From CAINVV01 sp964506325 (lineage in GTDB: Bacteria; Bacteroidota; Bacteroidia; Bacteroidales; Prolixibacteraceae), in contig CAZDLO010000150.1 in assembly GCA_964506325.1 (NCBI GenBank), positions 1-7,276 on the forward strand: DNA of 7,276 nucleotides, read 5' to 3'. Positions 1 to 6,313 of this stretch are shown one piece after another; the stretch's first letter is position 1, and every line of letters begins with the position of its first letter. Position numbers and translations under genes: made by a program. The notes under the pieces are model-generated. The model worked only from the letters and a program-made list of their open reading frames with translations. It searched no databases and had not been told where the DNA came from.

Positions 1-41
1 AAGAAGTCAACCATCGGTGTATAAATTTTCAGCACAAAACT

Positions 42-218
42 TCAATTATCCCCCAAATCGTGGCGTGAAATATAAAACACATACAAGTTAGCCTTGTAAG
101 TATTTGATTTTGGTAGCTGTCCCAGTAGGGCATGTTCCTGCGCCACCCTGATTATGAGTGGGAGGTCTAAACCATTTTGAGATTCCACTGGTTGATTCTT
201 GTGAACACCGATTGTCAT
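42..218 (-). CDS. Doubtful 58-residue ORF, unknown function
   Basis: An uninterrupted minus-strand reading frame runs from an ATG at 218 to a TGA at 42-44. The predicted peptide begins MTIGVHKNQPVESQNG and ends YISRHDLGDN. The ATG is preceded by an A-rich stretch (AAATAAATAGTAAAA), as is usual for Bacteroidota starts. I recognise no domain, signal peptide or membrane segment. It could be a real small gene, the remnant of a larger broken gene or mobile element, or chance. The adjacent repeat patch makes a remnant slightly more attractive. The only support is the open frame plus the AT-rich leader, so confidence is low. Confidence 0.2.
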   Translation of the reverse strand: MTIGVHKNQPVESQNGLDLPLIIRVAQEHALLGQLPKSNTYKANLYVFYISRHDLGDN

Positions 219-275
219 TTTTACTATTTATTTCCAACTACAAATGTCAAAGTGGTTACTGACCTTTGGTGCAAA

Positions 276-318
276 CTTCGGTCAAACTGACCACCTTCGG
301 CAGATTCAAATTGACCAC
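276..318 (-). repeat. Two imperfect tandem units resembling an IS21-type end
   Basis: Two adjacent units each begin CTTCGG and end TGACCAC on the plus strand: 276-294 (19 bases, core TCAAACTGACCAC) and 295-318 (24 bases, core TCAAATTGACCAC). Read on the minus strand they give GTGGTCAGTTTGA and GTGGTCAATTTGA. Multiple copies of motifs of this kind are typical of the ends of IS21-family elements in Bacteroidota, as far as I recall. An inverted AAAGTGGT lies at 249-256, opposite ACCACTTT at 314-321. No istA or istB coding sequence is present, so this would be a solitary relic at best. The repeats are seen directly; the IS21 assignment is inference. Confidence 0.4.
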
Positions 319-327
319 TTTCTGCCG
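298..327 (-). terminator. Possible hairpin just after the GH38 stop codon
   Basis: CGGCAG at 298-303 pairs with CTGCCG at 322-327 across an 18-base loop, starting only a few bases beyond the TAG stop of the GH38 gene. The loop contains the small palindrome TCAAATTGA (306-314). No T-run follows on the minus strand, so this is not a textbook intrinsic terminator. It could stabilise or end the operon transcript, or simply be part of the repeat patch it overlaps. Confidence 0.22.
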
Positions 328-329
328 GC

Positions 330-3059
330 CTATTTATAGTTAAGTCGCAGAGTTTCAATTGCGAATTTTCCCACACTTACCTCTTTTACCATATTTTCCT
401 CAATCGGAAACGAATCGTTATTCAGTTGCTCTTCAATAATGCTGACCCTGGCAGCTTTTCGAATCTCATCCGGCCCCTTAACTGAAATTGTTGTATTCTT
501 CCCATCGGTTTCATAACACCTTACAATTACACCGTTTCCATCCTCGGCTTTTTTCAGGATGGACACAATTACATTGGGTTGCGAAACCTGGAGAAAGGAG
601 TTGCGGTCGGCAAGACTGCCACTGCCGGACTGACCTTTCATGACAATTAACGGCGAATTATGTTCCCAACCAGTCCGTACAGCTTTATTGGCGACCAACC
701 CTCCCTTGTGCGTAGAAATAGAAAAACGATAGGGGTGTTTCCCTTTCTGTGTAAAATAGAGATTTTTATCACCGCAACTAAAAACACTTCTTAAAAGGAT
801 AGGTTGTAAAACAAAATCTGTTTCAAGAAGCAGCGGATCCTGCAGCGCAATCCTGCTGTACAATTTCGACGATTTTGTGTCCATCGTAAATGTCGTCTTT
901 GGCATTGTTCCCTCTAATATCCGCGCATCATGGAAACGCGGGTCCATTCGGTCTTTTACATCGAACGGTGATACCTCGGTTGCCAGGGTTATCCCCATCG
1001 AATCATTGGAAATATCCATCCAGTTATTTGTTGCCCGAACAGTCGGGTGACATGCTTTTGAGGCAGCACTTTCTTTTCCATATTCTACCATCCCAAATGG
1101 AACTTCGTATGTTAGACGCCCATGGTCTAGTTTAAAAGGGAACGTTGCATTGACCTGAATTTTTTCCTGCCCATTCCAGTCCAAAACTGTTTTCAGGTCA
1201 ATACGTGGAAGGGAAGCATAAAGTGTTATCTCCTGGACCCGTCCAGAATTCAGGATAGATCCTTCAACTCTTACAGTTGCACAAACCGGGCCTGATTCCA
1301 CAAGTGTAACAGTGGCAGGCTTTTCTCCCATTCTCCACCATTTGTCGGTAAATTCTTCTGCCTCATCAACACCGAGGTTTTCAAGAGCGATCAATTCATT
1401 ACCCTTGTAGATGCTGGTATTGAGTATTTCTTTGCTGTTTACCTTATCAAAAATGCTCGTGATTCCCCCTGTCCGGGGATCGATTTTTACTTTAAAAAAC
1501 TGGTTTTCCATCATCGTGGCAGATGCCGTCAGTGATGTGGCAGTTTTGTTTTTCCCTTCAACAAGATAGAAGGTTGCATATCCAAGAGAAGGAACGGGGG
1601 CCTCAAAAATCACTTGAACTCTTGCGGCACTGCCGTCAGGATACGTTGAAAGTGTCTTTATCTGTGACGAAACGAAGTTGCCGTTTTGATCAGTAAGGCA
1701 AAGCTCCCGGATACCCTGTTTCTCAATGTAAACTACATGATCAACAATATCAGTTCGTTCCCATGTCAGGCTATTAAAAACGACAAGAGGTATTCCCCTT
1801 TCGCTGCATTTTATGTTTTGGATGAGCGGTCCAAGTGTACCCGTGACTAAATCATTGGAAAGGGTGTACATATTACGGGCATTTGCCAGTTTGACTGCAT
1901 CACTTATAATACCGTTTGTCCCTCCCCAATTATGCTCATGAACCCACAGTTTTTCCTGCCAGGCATTGTTAATGGCGGCTTGCGGATAATCAAAACCAGG
2001 GAAAAGCAGGTTGTTAATAGTTGAAAATTTTTCTGCAGTGGTAAGGAGATGTTCAGCATGCCTGGTGAGCATGAAAGCATCATTTTCGACAGACTGGGTT
2101 CCATCCCACCAGCATGGCATTTCACCGGTTATTGTCTGAATTTTTCCATTGCCCTTCTGCGCAGCATCTTCCACTGCCTTAAAATATTCGTTTGCCGTCG
2201 CCAGTTTTACCTTGGGGGTACCATATTTTTCATTCCACCGTCTGGCATTAATTCCTAACAGGGGATCAGGGATCGTACAATCACCACCTTCAGCCATTAA
2301 TATAATAGGAGGAAGATTAAACTCATTATGTCTTGCAATCTGGCGCTGGGCAAAGCCCTGCAAAGCGTTTTCAGCAATGCTAAAATCATTGGTACGTAAT
2401 TTTGAACCCGATGAATAGCCTTCAGGACAATGTGCTACAAGGACCTTGGAGCCATCAGGTGACTGCCATTGAAAAATAGCCGGTCCGACATAACCTGTCA
2501 CATTGAGATTATTCTCATTTCTCATAAGAACTTTCCAGATAATGAAATTCTTTATCCCTGCTTTTGATAATATCTGGGGCATTTGAAGCGTGTGTCCTGG
2601 TTCATCGACATTCCAGGCAAATTCAGTATTTACACCAAATTTACTTTTCAGCCATCCTTTCCCGAAATAAATATTCCTGATAAGTCCCTCACCACCCAAC
2701 AGCAGTTCACTTGGACCCATGTAAAATGCACCACATTCAAGAATATTTTTTTTAAATAAATCCCGAACCTCTTCAGTCTGGGAAGGATAACGCCTTAAAA
2801 ACTCCTGCAGCACAAAAACATCCTCCTCTGAAAATTTAAAATCTTTCAGGTCTTTCAATATTTCTATTGATTTCTTAATCGCCTGCACATTCAGGTTGGT
2901 GCAGATCTCTGGAGTATCAGGCCACGATAAATCCGCATGAGAATGAGTTACCATGTAGATCTCAAAATCCTTATCCGGGATTACCTGACTAAACAGGGGG
3001 TAGGTAAACCCAACAACAGTAATCATAGCCAGGAATAATATTCCTATAAATTTTTTCAT
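330..3059 (-). CDS. Secreted glycoside hydrolase family 38 (alpha-mannosidase type)
   Basis: The predicted enzyme has 909 residues and should hydrolyse alpha-mannosidic bonds by the retaining, Zn-dependent GH38 mechanism. I chose the ATG at 3059 because it opens directly into a signal peptide (MKKFIGILFLAMITVVGF..., cleavage near residue 24). An upstream in-frame ATG at 3134 would overlap the preceding gene and bury that signal. The N-terminal catalytic domain (about 30-300) shows HSHADLSW with likely Zn ligands His41 and Asp43, and NVDEPGH with likely nucleophile Asp152. Asp260 in EGGDC is a possible acid/base. The middle helical domain includes LTRHAEHLLTTAEKFS (about 331-346), followed by a His-rich HEHNWGG (374-380) that may supply the last metal ligand. 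The C-terminal beta-rich part starts near FNSLTWER (428) and contains RIDLKTVLDWNGQ. Nothing is truncated. It follows the URO-D-like gene after 16 bases and should be co-transcribed. GH38 membership is firm; exact linkage and natural glycan are not readable from sequence. Confidence 0.93.
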   Translation of the reverse strand: MKKFIGILFLAMITVVGFTYPLFSQVIPDKDFEIYMVTHSHADLSWPDTPEICTNLNVQAIKKSIEILKDLKDFKFSEEDVFVLQEFLRRYPSQTEEVRDLFKKNILECGAFYMGPSELLLGGEGLIRNIYFGKGWLKSKFGVNTEFAWNVDEPGHTLQMPQILSKAGIKNFIIWKVLMRNENNLNVTGYVGPAIFQWQSPDGSKVLVAHCPEGYSSGSKLRTNDFSIAENALQGFAQRQIARHNEFNLPPIILMAEGGDCTIPDPLLGINARRWNEKYGTPKVKLATANEYFKAVEDAAQKGNGKIQTITGEMPCWWDGTQSVENDAFMLTRHAEHLLTTAEKFSTINNLLFPGFDYPQAAINNAWQEKLWVHEHNWGGTNGIISDAVKLANARNMYTLSNDLVTGTLGPLIQNIKCSERGIPLVVFNSLTWERTDIVDHVVYIEKQGIRELCLTDQNGNFVSSQIKTLSTYPDGSAARVQVIFEAPVPSLGYATFYLVEGKNKTATSLTASATMMENQFFKVKIDPRTGGITSIFDKVNSKEILNTSIYKGNELIALENLGVDEAEEFTDKWWRMGEKPATVTLVESGPVCATVRVEGSILNSGRVQEITLYASLPRIDLKTVLDWNGQEKIQVNATFPFKLDHGRLTYEVPFGMVEYGKESAASKACHPTVRATNNWMDISNDSMGITLATEVSPFDVKDRMDPRFHDARILEGTMPKTTFTMDTKSSKLYSRIALQDPLLLETDFVLQPILLRSVFSCGDKNLYFTQKGKHPYRFSISTHKGGLVANKAVRTGWEHNSPLIVMKGQSGSGSLADRNSFLQVSQPNVIVSILKKAEDGNGVIVRCYETDGKNTTISVKGPDEIRKAARVSIIEEQLNNDSFPIEENMVKEVSVGKFAIETLRLNYK

Positions 3060-3075
3060 TAGTCTTGTTATTAAA

Positions 3076-4092
3076 TTACCATTTAAATTCGGTAAAAGCT
3101 TCGTACATCGCTTTAATGTTTTCAAGAGGAACATCTTCGCTTATTTCTCCACAGGCTATGATGCCCCCATCAGGGGTGCCAAGTTGATGAAAAAGTTTAA
3201 ATACGTAATCCTTCACTTCTGAAGGGGTAACAAAGGGTAATATGTTCTGACGGTCAATATCAGTGCGGAAGGCAATTTTACCCGCGAATTTGCCAAGCTC
3301 ATTCATATCCATTACGGAGGCCTGGCAATTAAGGACATCAACTCCAAGTTCGATAAAATCAGGCATAATTTCAAGGATATTGCCATCACTATGGTACCAC
3401 ACATGAAGACCTTTTTCCTTCACCTTCGAAAACATCTCCTGATAAACCGGTTTGAAGAATGATCGCCACAGGTCTGGAGCAATTATCAGGTTAGTTTGCG
3501 AACCCCAGTCATCTGCAAAATGGATTCCCTGATAATCACGTGCCAGCCATTTGTCCAACCATGCAAGGTTGAACTTCAGCAAGTCATCACGCAGCCTGAA
3601 AACTTCAGGAATCTCCATCATTAGTGCAACAAGGAGGTTTTCAAATCCTACCAACTGCTGCATTTGTTCAAAAAAAACAATCCAGCCGCCCCTCGAATAA
3701 TAATCCTCGCTCTTATCCGACATGTGTCCGCTATATAACCTGAATTTTGACGCGCCAGCTGAAAAAATTTCCGGCCATTTAAAATCATCATAATTTGAAA
3801 AGTCCGCGTTTATCGGGAATTCAACAGGAATTCCGGACCGCCCCTCTACCGTGACATTCCAAATAGTTCCCCAATCATCCATGTTACGGCCTAACTTATA
3901 ATTGGGGGGCAATCTTTGCCGGGGTAAATCAGGCAAAAAATCCCATCCAAAATCCTCATGGAACGAATTGATGATCTTTGACAATTCCTCTCCATAACGA
4001 ATTTGCGCCGAAGGGAGGATGGCATGTGAAATTGGCAGCTTGTCCGGTCTTTCAAACTGAATAGCACGAAGTACTCTTTCTCTACTGTTCAT
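3076..4092 (-). CDS. URO-D-superfamily protein, not canonical HemE
   Basis: This 338-residue cytoplasmic protein has no signal peptide or membrane segment. It belongs to the uroporphyrinogen decarboxylase/corrinoid methyltransferase TIM-barrel superfamily. It opens with MNSRERVLRAIQFERPDKLP, the usual start of non-heme members, and later shows HFADDWGSQ (191-199) followed by a region ending in WYHSDGNI (232-239), which match the family's barrel-core motifs. The HemE N-terminal signature (RQAGR-type, substrate-carboxylate binding) is absent, which argues against a role in heme synthesis. Zn-dependent MtaA-type methyltransferases have a His-x-Cys motif; here the corresponding place reads His-Ser-Asp, with Cys256 and Cys314 downstream, so metal binding is uncertain. 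I chose the ATG at 4092; an upstream in-frame GTG at 4134 would add 14 atypical residues. The gene leads a probable operon with the GH38 gene. Family is confident, function unknown; methyl transfer or demethylation of a sugar-derived substrate is only a hypothesis. Confidence 0.88.
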   Translation of the reverse strand: MNSRERVLRAIQFERPDKLPISHAILPSAQIRYGEELSKIINSFHEDFGWDFLPDLPRQRLPPNYKLGRNMDDWGTIWNVTVEGRSGIPVEFPINADFSNYDDFKWPEIFSAGASKFRLYSGHMSDKSEDYYSRGGWIVFFEQMQQLVGFENLLVALMMEIPEVFRLRDDLLKFNLAWLDKWLARDYQGIHFADDWGSQTNLIIAPDLWRSFFKPVYQEMFSKVKEKGLHVWYHSDGNILEIMPDFIELGVDVLNCQASVMDMNELGKFAGKIAFRTDIDRQNILPFVTPSEVKDYVFKLFHQLGTPDGGIIACGEISEDVPLENIKAMYEAFTEFKW

Positions 4093-4168
4093 TTTTATTA
4101 AAGAGGTATAAACAAGGAATGAATAATTTAACACATTTAATTCTAATGATTTGAGCTTTTGGTCATGA

Positions 4169-4178
4169 TCAATTCACT
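4169..4178 (-). promoter_or_regulatory. Shared decamer AGTGAATTGA in the operon leader
   Basis: Read on the minus strand, AGTGAATTGA begins 23 bases after the -7 box of the URO-D/GH38 promoter. The same ten bases occur on the plus strand at 4296-4305, at almost the same distance (19 bases) from an identical -7 octamer. It could be an operator or a leader RNA element common to both transcripts. Function is inferred from position and repetition only. Confidence 0.4.
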
Positions 4179-4201
4179 GCCCTATTTTGTTAAATCATAC
4201 T

Positions 4202-4232
4202 CAAAGCTAACGACAATTATTCTAACGACAAT
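4202..4232 (-). promoter_or_regulatory. Predicted Bacteroidota promoter for the URO-D/GH38 operon
   Basis: On the minus strand the -7 box TAGCTTTG (4209 to 4202) matches the Bacteroidota consensus TAnnTTTG exactly. It is preceded, after a spacer of exactly 19 bases (4210-4228), by ATTG (4232 to 4229), close to the -33 consensus TTTG. Transcription would start a few bases below 4202, giving a leader of about 100 bases before the ATG at 4092. The consensus is established knowledge for the primary sigma factor of Bacteroides; the start site here is inferred. Confidence 0.6.
4207..4232. repeat. Exact 11-base direct repeat across the operon promoter
   Basis: CTAACGACAAT occurs at 4207-4217 and again at 4222-4232, a period of 15 bases. 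The first copy overlaps the -7 box of the minus-strand promoter and the second covers its -33 box. A protein bound here would directly affect RNA polymerase access, so it is a candidate operator. No regulator gene is present in the window, and the 15-base period does not place both copies on the same helix face. Confidence 0.5.
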
Positions 4233-4268
4233 GAATATTACTGAAACGTTATTCCAATTATTTATTGA

Positions 4269-4276
4269 TAGCTTTG
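4269..4276 (+). promoter_or_regulatory. Predicted -7 box for the propeller gene
   Basis: TAGCTTTG is an exact match to the Bacteroidota -7 consensus TAnnTTTG and lies 58 bases before the ATG at 4335, implying a leader of about 50 bases. No good TTTG-like -33 element is found 19-21 bases upstream (the sequence there is AACGTTA), so the promoter may be weak or need an activator. The octamer is identical to that of the opposite promoter. Confidence 0.5.
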
Positions 4277-4295
4277 TTCTGCTGTCAGTCATTTT

Positions 4296-4305
4296 AGTGA
4301 ATTGA
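4296..4305 (+). promoter_or_regulatory. Shared decamer AGTGAATTGA in the propeller gene leader
   Basis: This is the second copy of the decamer, 19 bases after the plus-strand -7 box and 29 bases before the start codon of the propeller gene. Together with the copy at 4169-4178 it forms an inverted pair, so that each divergent transcript carries it in sense orientation near its 5' end. Confidence 0.4.
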
Positions 4306-4334
4306 ATTACCATTTAACCATATAATGTAATAAC

Positions 4335-6209
4335 ATGAAAATTAATGTAGTTATTCACAATTGTGTCTTGAGTCTACTTATAGCTGGTTTCCTGTTTGTT
4401 TTACCCCGGGCTGGTTTTGCACAAAAAATTAATATGCCTGGCGGCCCTGAGGAGCCGGTTCGGGTTTTATGTGACAGTATTAGTCTGGATGTTTTTGATG
4501 GCCGTCTCCGGTATGCAATAGGTGTCGAAAATATTCAGGTGCTTCGTGCTAACCGTACCCGGCCGGATATGGCCGACAACTATGGATGGACTTATAACCA
4601 TGCACCGATGCTCGCCTATTGGAACGATAAATTTTACCTTGAGTATCTGAGCAATCCTTTTGGCGAACATCTCGCACCGGGTCAGACGCTCGTGGCGACC
4701 TCGGGCGATGGCCGGACCTGGGATATGCCCAGGCAGGTTTTCCCTATTTATCTTCTGCGACCGGGACCAATTTCAGGCTTCGAATCCGGAATGGCAATGA
4801 TGCACCAGCGCATGGGCTTTTATGTTGCTCCCAATGGAAGGCTCCTGGTTCTCGGCTTTTACGGTCAGGCACCTAATGTTATGGGTGTTGGTGGTATTGG
4901 ACGGGTGGTGAGGGAGGCCTACAAAGACGGAACCTATGGGCCTATTTACTTCATTAGGTACAGTATTCTTGGTAAACGTAACGAGAGTAATACTTCCACA
5001 TTCCCGTTCTATGCACGTTCGGTCGACAAAGGATTTGTCGATGCCTGCGACTCATTGCTCAACGACAAATTAAAGACCATGCAGTGGTGGGAAGAGGACA
5101 GAACTACTGATGGCTTTTTTACGGTTGCAGGACTACAAGCTCCCTCTGTATATCACCGCAAAGATGGTATCGCAGTTGCACACTGGAAAGCTTCATACGC
5201 GGCAATTTCCCCGGACGAAGGTAAAACCTGGAGCAAACCAGTCCGGATTCCGGGTATTATAACTGATGGCGCAAAAACCTGGGGTCAGCGGACTGTTGAT
5301 GGTCGTTATGCACTCGTCTACAACCCGGCCAATTATGGCTCGCACCGTTGGCCTCTCGCTGTGGTAACAAGCGATGACGGCATCGTGTTCGATAACATGC
5401 TGCTGGTCCATGGGGAGGTTCCTCCCCGTCGTTATATGGGTCGCGCTAAAGACTTCGGACCACAATATGTCCGTGGCATTTCTGAAGGCGATGGCACTCC
5501 TCCCGGTTCTGACATGTGGATTACCTATAGTGTTAACAAAGAAGACATGTGGGTTAGTCGGATTCCAGTACCAATCCGGTATAGAATCATCGGACCCGTG
5601 GAAGACTTTTTCACCGGACTTGAGGCCGGGAGAAGGATTCCCGACTGGAACATCTATCGCACCCGGTTGGCAACTGCCGAAATTGTGGCCTTCCCGGGCC
5701 CTAAAAATAGGTGCCTTGAACTCAAGGATAGTGATCCCTATGATTATACCAGGGCCGTACGTGTATTCGAAGAAAGTAAACAGACAGGTATAACCTTCAA
5801 AGTGTTTGCGAGAGATATACAAAATGGTCGCTTAGAGCTGGAAGTGCTTGATCACTCAGGCCACCGGCCAATTCGGGTCATTTTTGGAGAGGACGGTCAT
5901 ATCCGGTTTTCTAATGGCAATGACTTAACGGATGGTGGAAGATATGAGGCAGACACGTGGTATCAAATAAAAATTAATGTTAATGTCGCCAAAGGAAAAT
6001 ATGATCTCTTGATGGATAACAGAATGATTGTTAATCAGGCCATATTTGCGGAGTCTGTGTCCAGTATTGAGCGAATCTCGCTTCGCACCGGAGCATATCG
6101 AACAGAACCAACCCGCCAAACGGATCGCTATGCCGGTGGAGATTTACCCAACCCTGGCGATCCTATTCTGCCGGTTGTCTATTATATTGACGATATCATA
6201 ATAAAATAG
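4335..6209 (+). CDS. Secreted Asp-box beta-propeller protein, sialidase-superfamily-like
   Basis: The 624-residue product starts with a signal peptide (MKINVVIHNCVLSLLIAGFL..., likely cut after Ala29 in GFA-Q). Residues about 40-420 look like a sialidase/BNR-type propeller. There is a canonical Asp-box SPDEGKTW (292-299), a shortened one SGDGRTW (123-129) and a degenerate one TSDDGIVF (345-352). A well-packed aromatic block, YGWTYNHAPMLAYW (83-96), precedes the first box. Residues about 425-624 form a beta-rich C-terminal part with the look of a concanavalin-like or LamG-like domain (ITFKVFARD, WYQIKINVN, YYIDDIII). The FRIP motif carrying the first catalytic Arg of GH33 sialidases is not visible, so true sialidase activity is doubtful. 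Another glycoside hydrolase or polysaccharide lyase built on a propeller is equally possible. The start is fixed by the signal peptide; another ATG at 4325 is followed at once by TAA. The fold is fairly sure, the substrate unknown. Confidence 0.85.
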   Translation: MKINVVIHNCVLSLLIAGFLFVLPRAGFAQKINMPGGPEEPVRVLCDSISLDVFDGRLRYAIGVENIQVLRANRTRPDMADNYGWTYNHAPMLAYWNDKFYLEYLSNPFGEHLAPGQTLVATSGDGRTWDMPRQVFPIYLLRPGPISGFESGMAMMHQRMGFYVAPNGRLLVLGFYGQAPNVMGVGGIGRVVREAYKDGTYGPIYFIRYSILGKRNESNTSTFPFYARSVDKGFVDACDSLLNDKLKTMQWWEEDRTTDGFFTVAGLQAPSVYHRKDGIAVAHWKASYAAISPDEGKTWSKPVRIPGIITDGAKTWGQRTVDGRYALVYNPANYGSHRWPLAVVTSDDGIVFDNMLLVHGEVPPRRYMGRAKDFGPQYVRGISEGDGTPPGSDMWITYSVNKEDMWVSRIPVPIRYRIIGPVEDFFTGLEAGRRIPDWNIYRTRLATAEIVAFPGPKNRCLELKDSDPYDYTRAVRVFEESKQTGITFKVFARDIQNGRLELEVLDHSGHRPIRVIFGEDGHIRFSNGNDLTDGGRYEADTWYQIKINVNVAKGKYDLLMDNRMIVNQAIFAESVSSIERISLRTGAYRTEPTRQTDRYAGGDLPNPGDPILPVVYYIDDIIIK

Positions 6210-6280
6210 CGTGTATTGTTAACTGCTATTGTCTGTCTGCAATCTAACTTGATCTCTCTGACACCAAAATGTCTTCAATT

Positions 6281-6313
6281 CCTGATTATTATTATGGTAT
6301 CAGGCTCTTTTTT
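6281..6313 (+). terminator. Weak candidate intrinsic terminator after the propeller gene
   Basis: CCTGAT (6281-6286) can pair with ATCAGG (6299-6304) across a 12-base loop, followed after CTC by six T residues (6308-6313) on the plus strand. It begins 71 bases after the propeller stop codon and runs into the 3' end of the convergent PHP gene. The stem is short, so efficiency is doubtful. No comparable signal for the PHP transcript is seen in the 82-base convergent gap. Confidence 0.3.

Larger units (their letters stand above)
1..329. other. Gene-poor region at the window's left edge
   Basis: This stretch downstream of the GH38 gene has no convincing coding region. It holds one short minus-strand ORF at 42-218, listed separately as doubtful, and a repeat-rich patch at about 247-327. 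I see no tRNA-like cloverleaf, no long inverted repeat and no clear intrinsic terminator with a T-run. The repeat patch suggests a remnant of mobile DNA, so the region may mark the boundary of the carbohydrate cluster; this is inference. Confidence 0.5.
4093..4334. promoter_or_regulatory. Divergent intergenic region with two outward promoters
   Basis: This AT-rich 242-base region separates the minus-strand URO-D/GH38 operon from the plus-strand propeller gene and must hold both promoters. Two exact TAGCTTTG boxes face outward (4202-4209 minus, 4269-4276 plus). An 11-base direct repeat and a shared decamer in both leaders are described separately. TAACG half-sites occur at 4208-4212 and 4223-4227, with an inverted CGTTA at 4247-4251. 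An imperfect palindrome, TTGGTCATGATCAA, lies at 4159-4172. Neither flanking gene has a Shine-Dalgarno sequence; the bases before their ATGs are A/T-rich (CTTTAATAAAA and TAATGTAATAAC). Confidence 0.75.

Noticed and set aside
6..217. Imperfect inverted similarity between CACCGATGGTTGAC (complement of 6-19) and CACCGATTGTCA (206-217)
   Set aside because: The match is short and gapped, has no target-site duplication, and encloses no transposase; chance is a sufficient explanation.
3060..3134. Longer N-terminus for the GH38 protein from an ATG at 3134
   Set aside because: It would add 25 non-family residues, overlap the URO-D-like gene by 59 bases and hide a clear signal peptide that begins at the ATG at 3059.
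3076..4092. Assignment as hemE (uroporphyrinogen decarboxylase of heme synthesis)
   Set aside because: The N-terminal RQAGR-type signature is missing and the neighbours are carbohydrate-related, so only superfamily membership is supported.
4325..4330. ATG immediately followed by TAA upstream of the propeller start
   Set aside because: A start-stop codon pair in an AT-rich leader is expected by chance, and there is no sign that it controls translation.
5374..5793. A 139-residue plus-strand open frame overlapping the propeller gene
   Set aside because: It is out of frame with a gene that has clear Asp-boxes and a signal peptide, and shows no domain of its own.
5193..5822. A 209-residue minus-strand open frame inside the propeller gene
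   Set aside because: It lies antisense to a well-supported gene with family motifs, and its translation shows no recognisable domain; it is a shadow of codon use.
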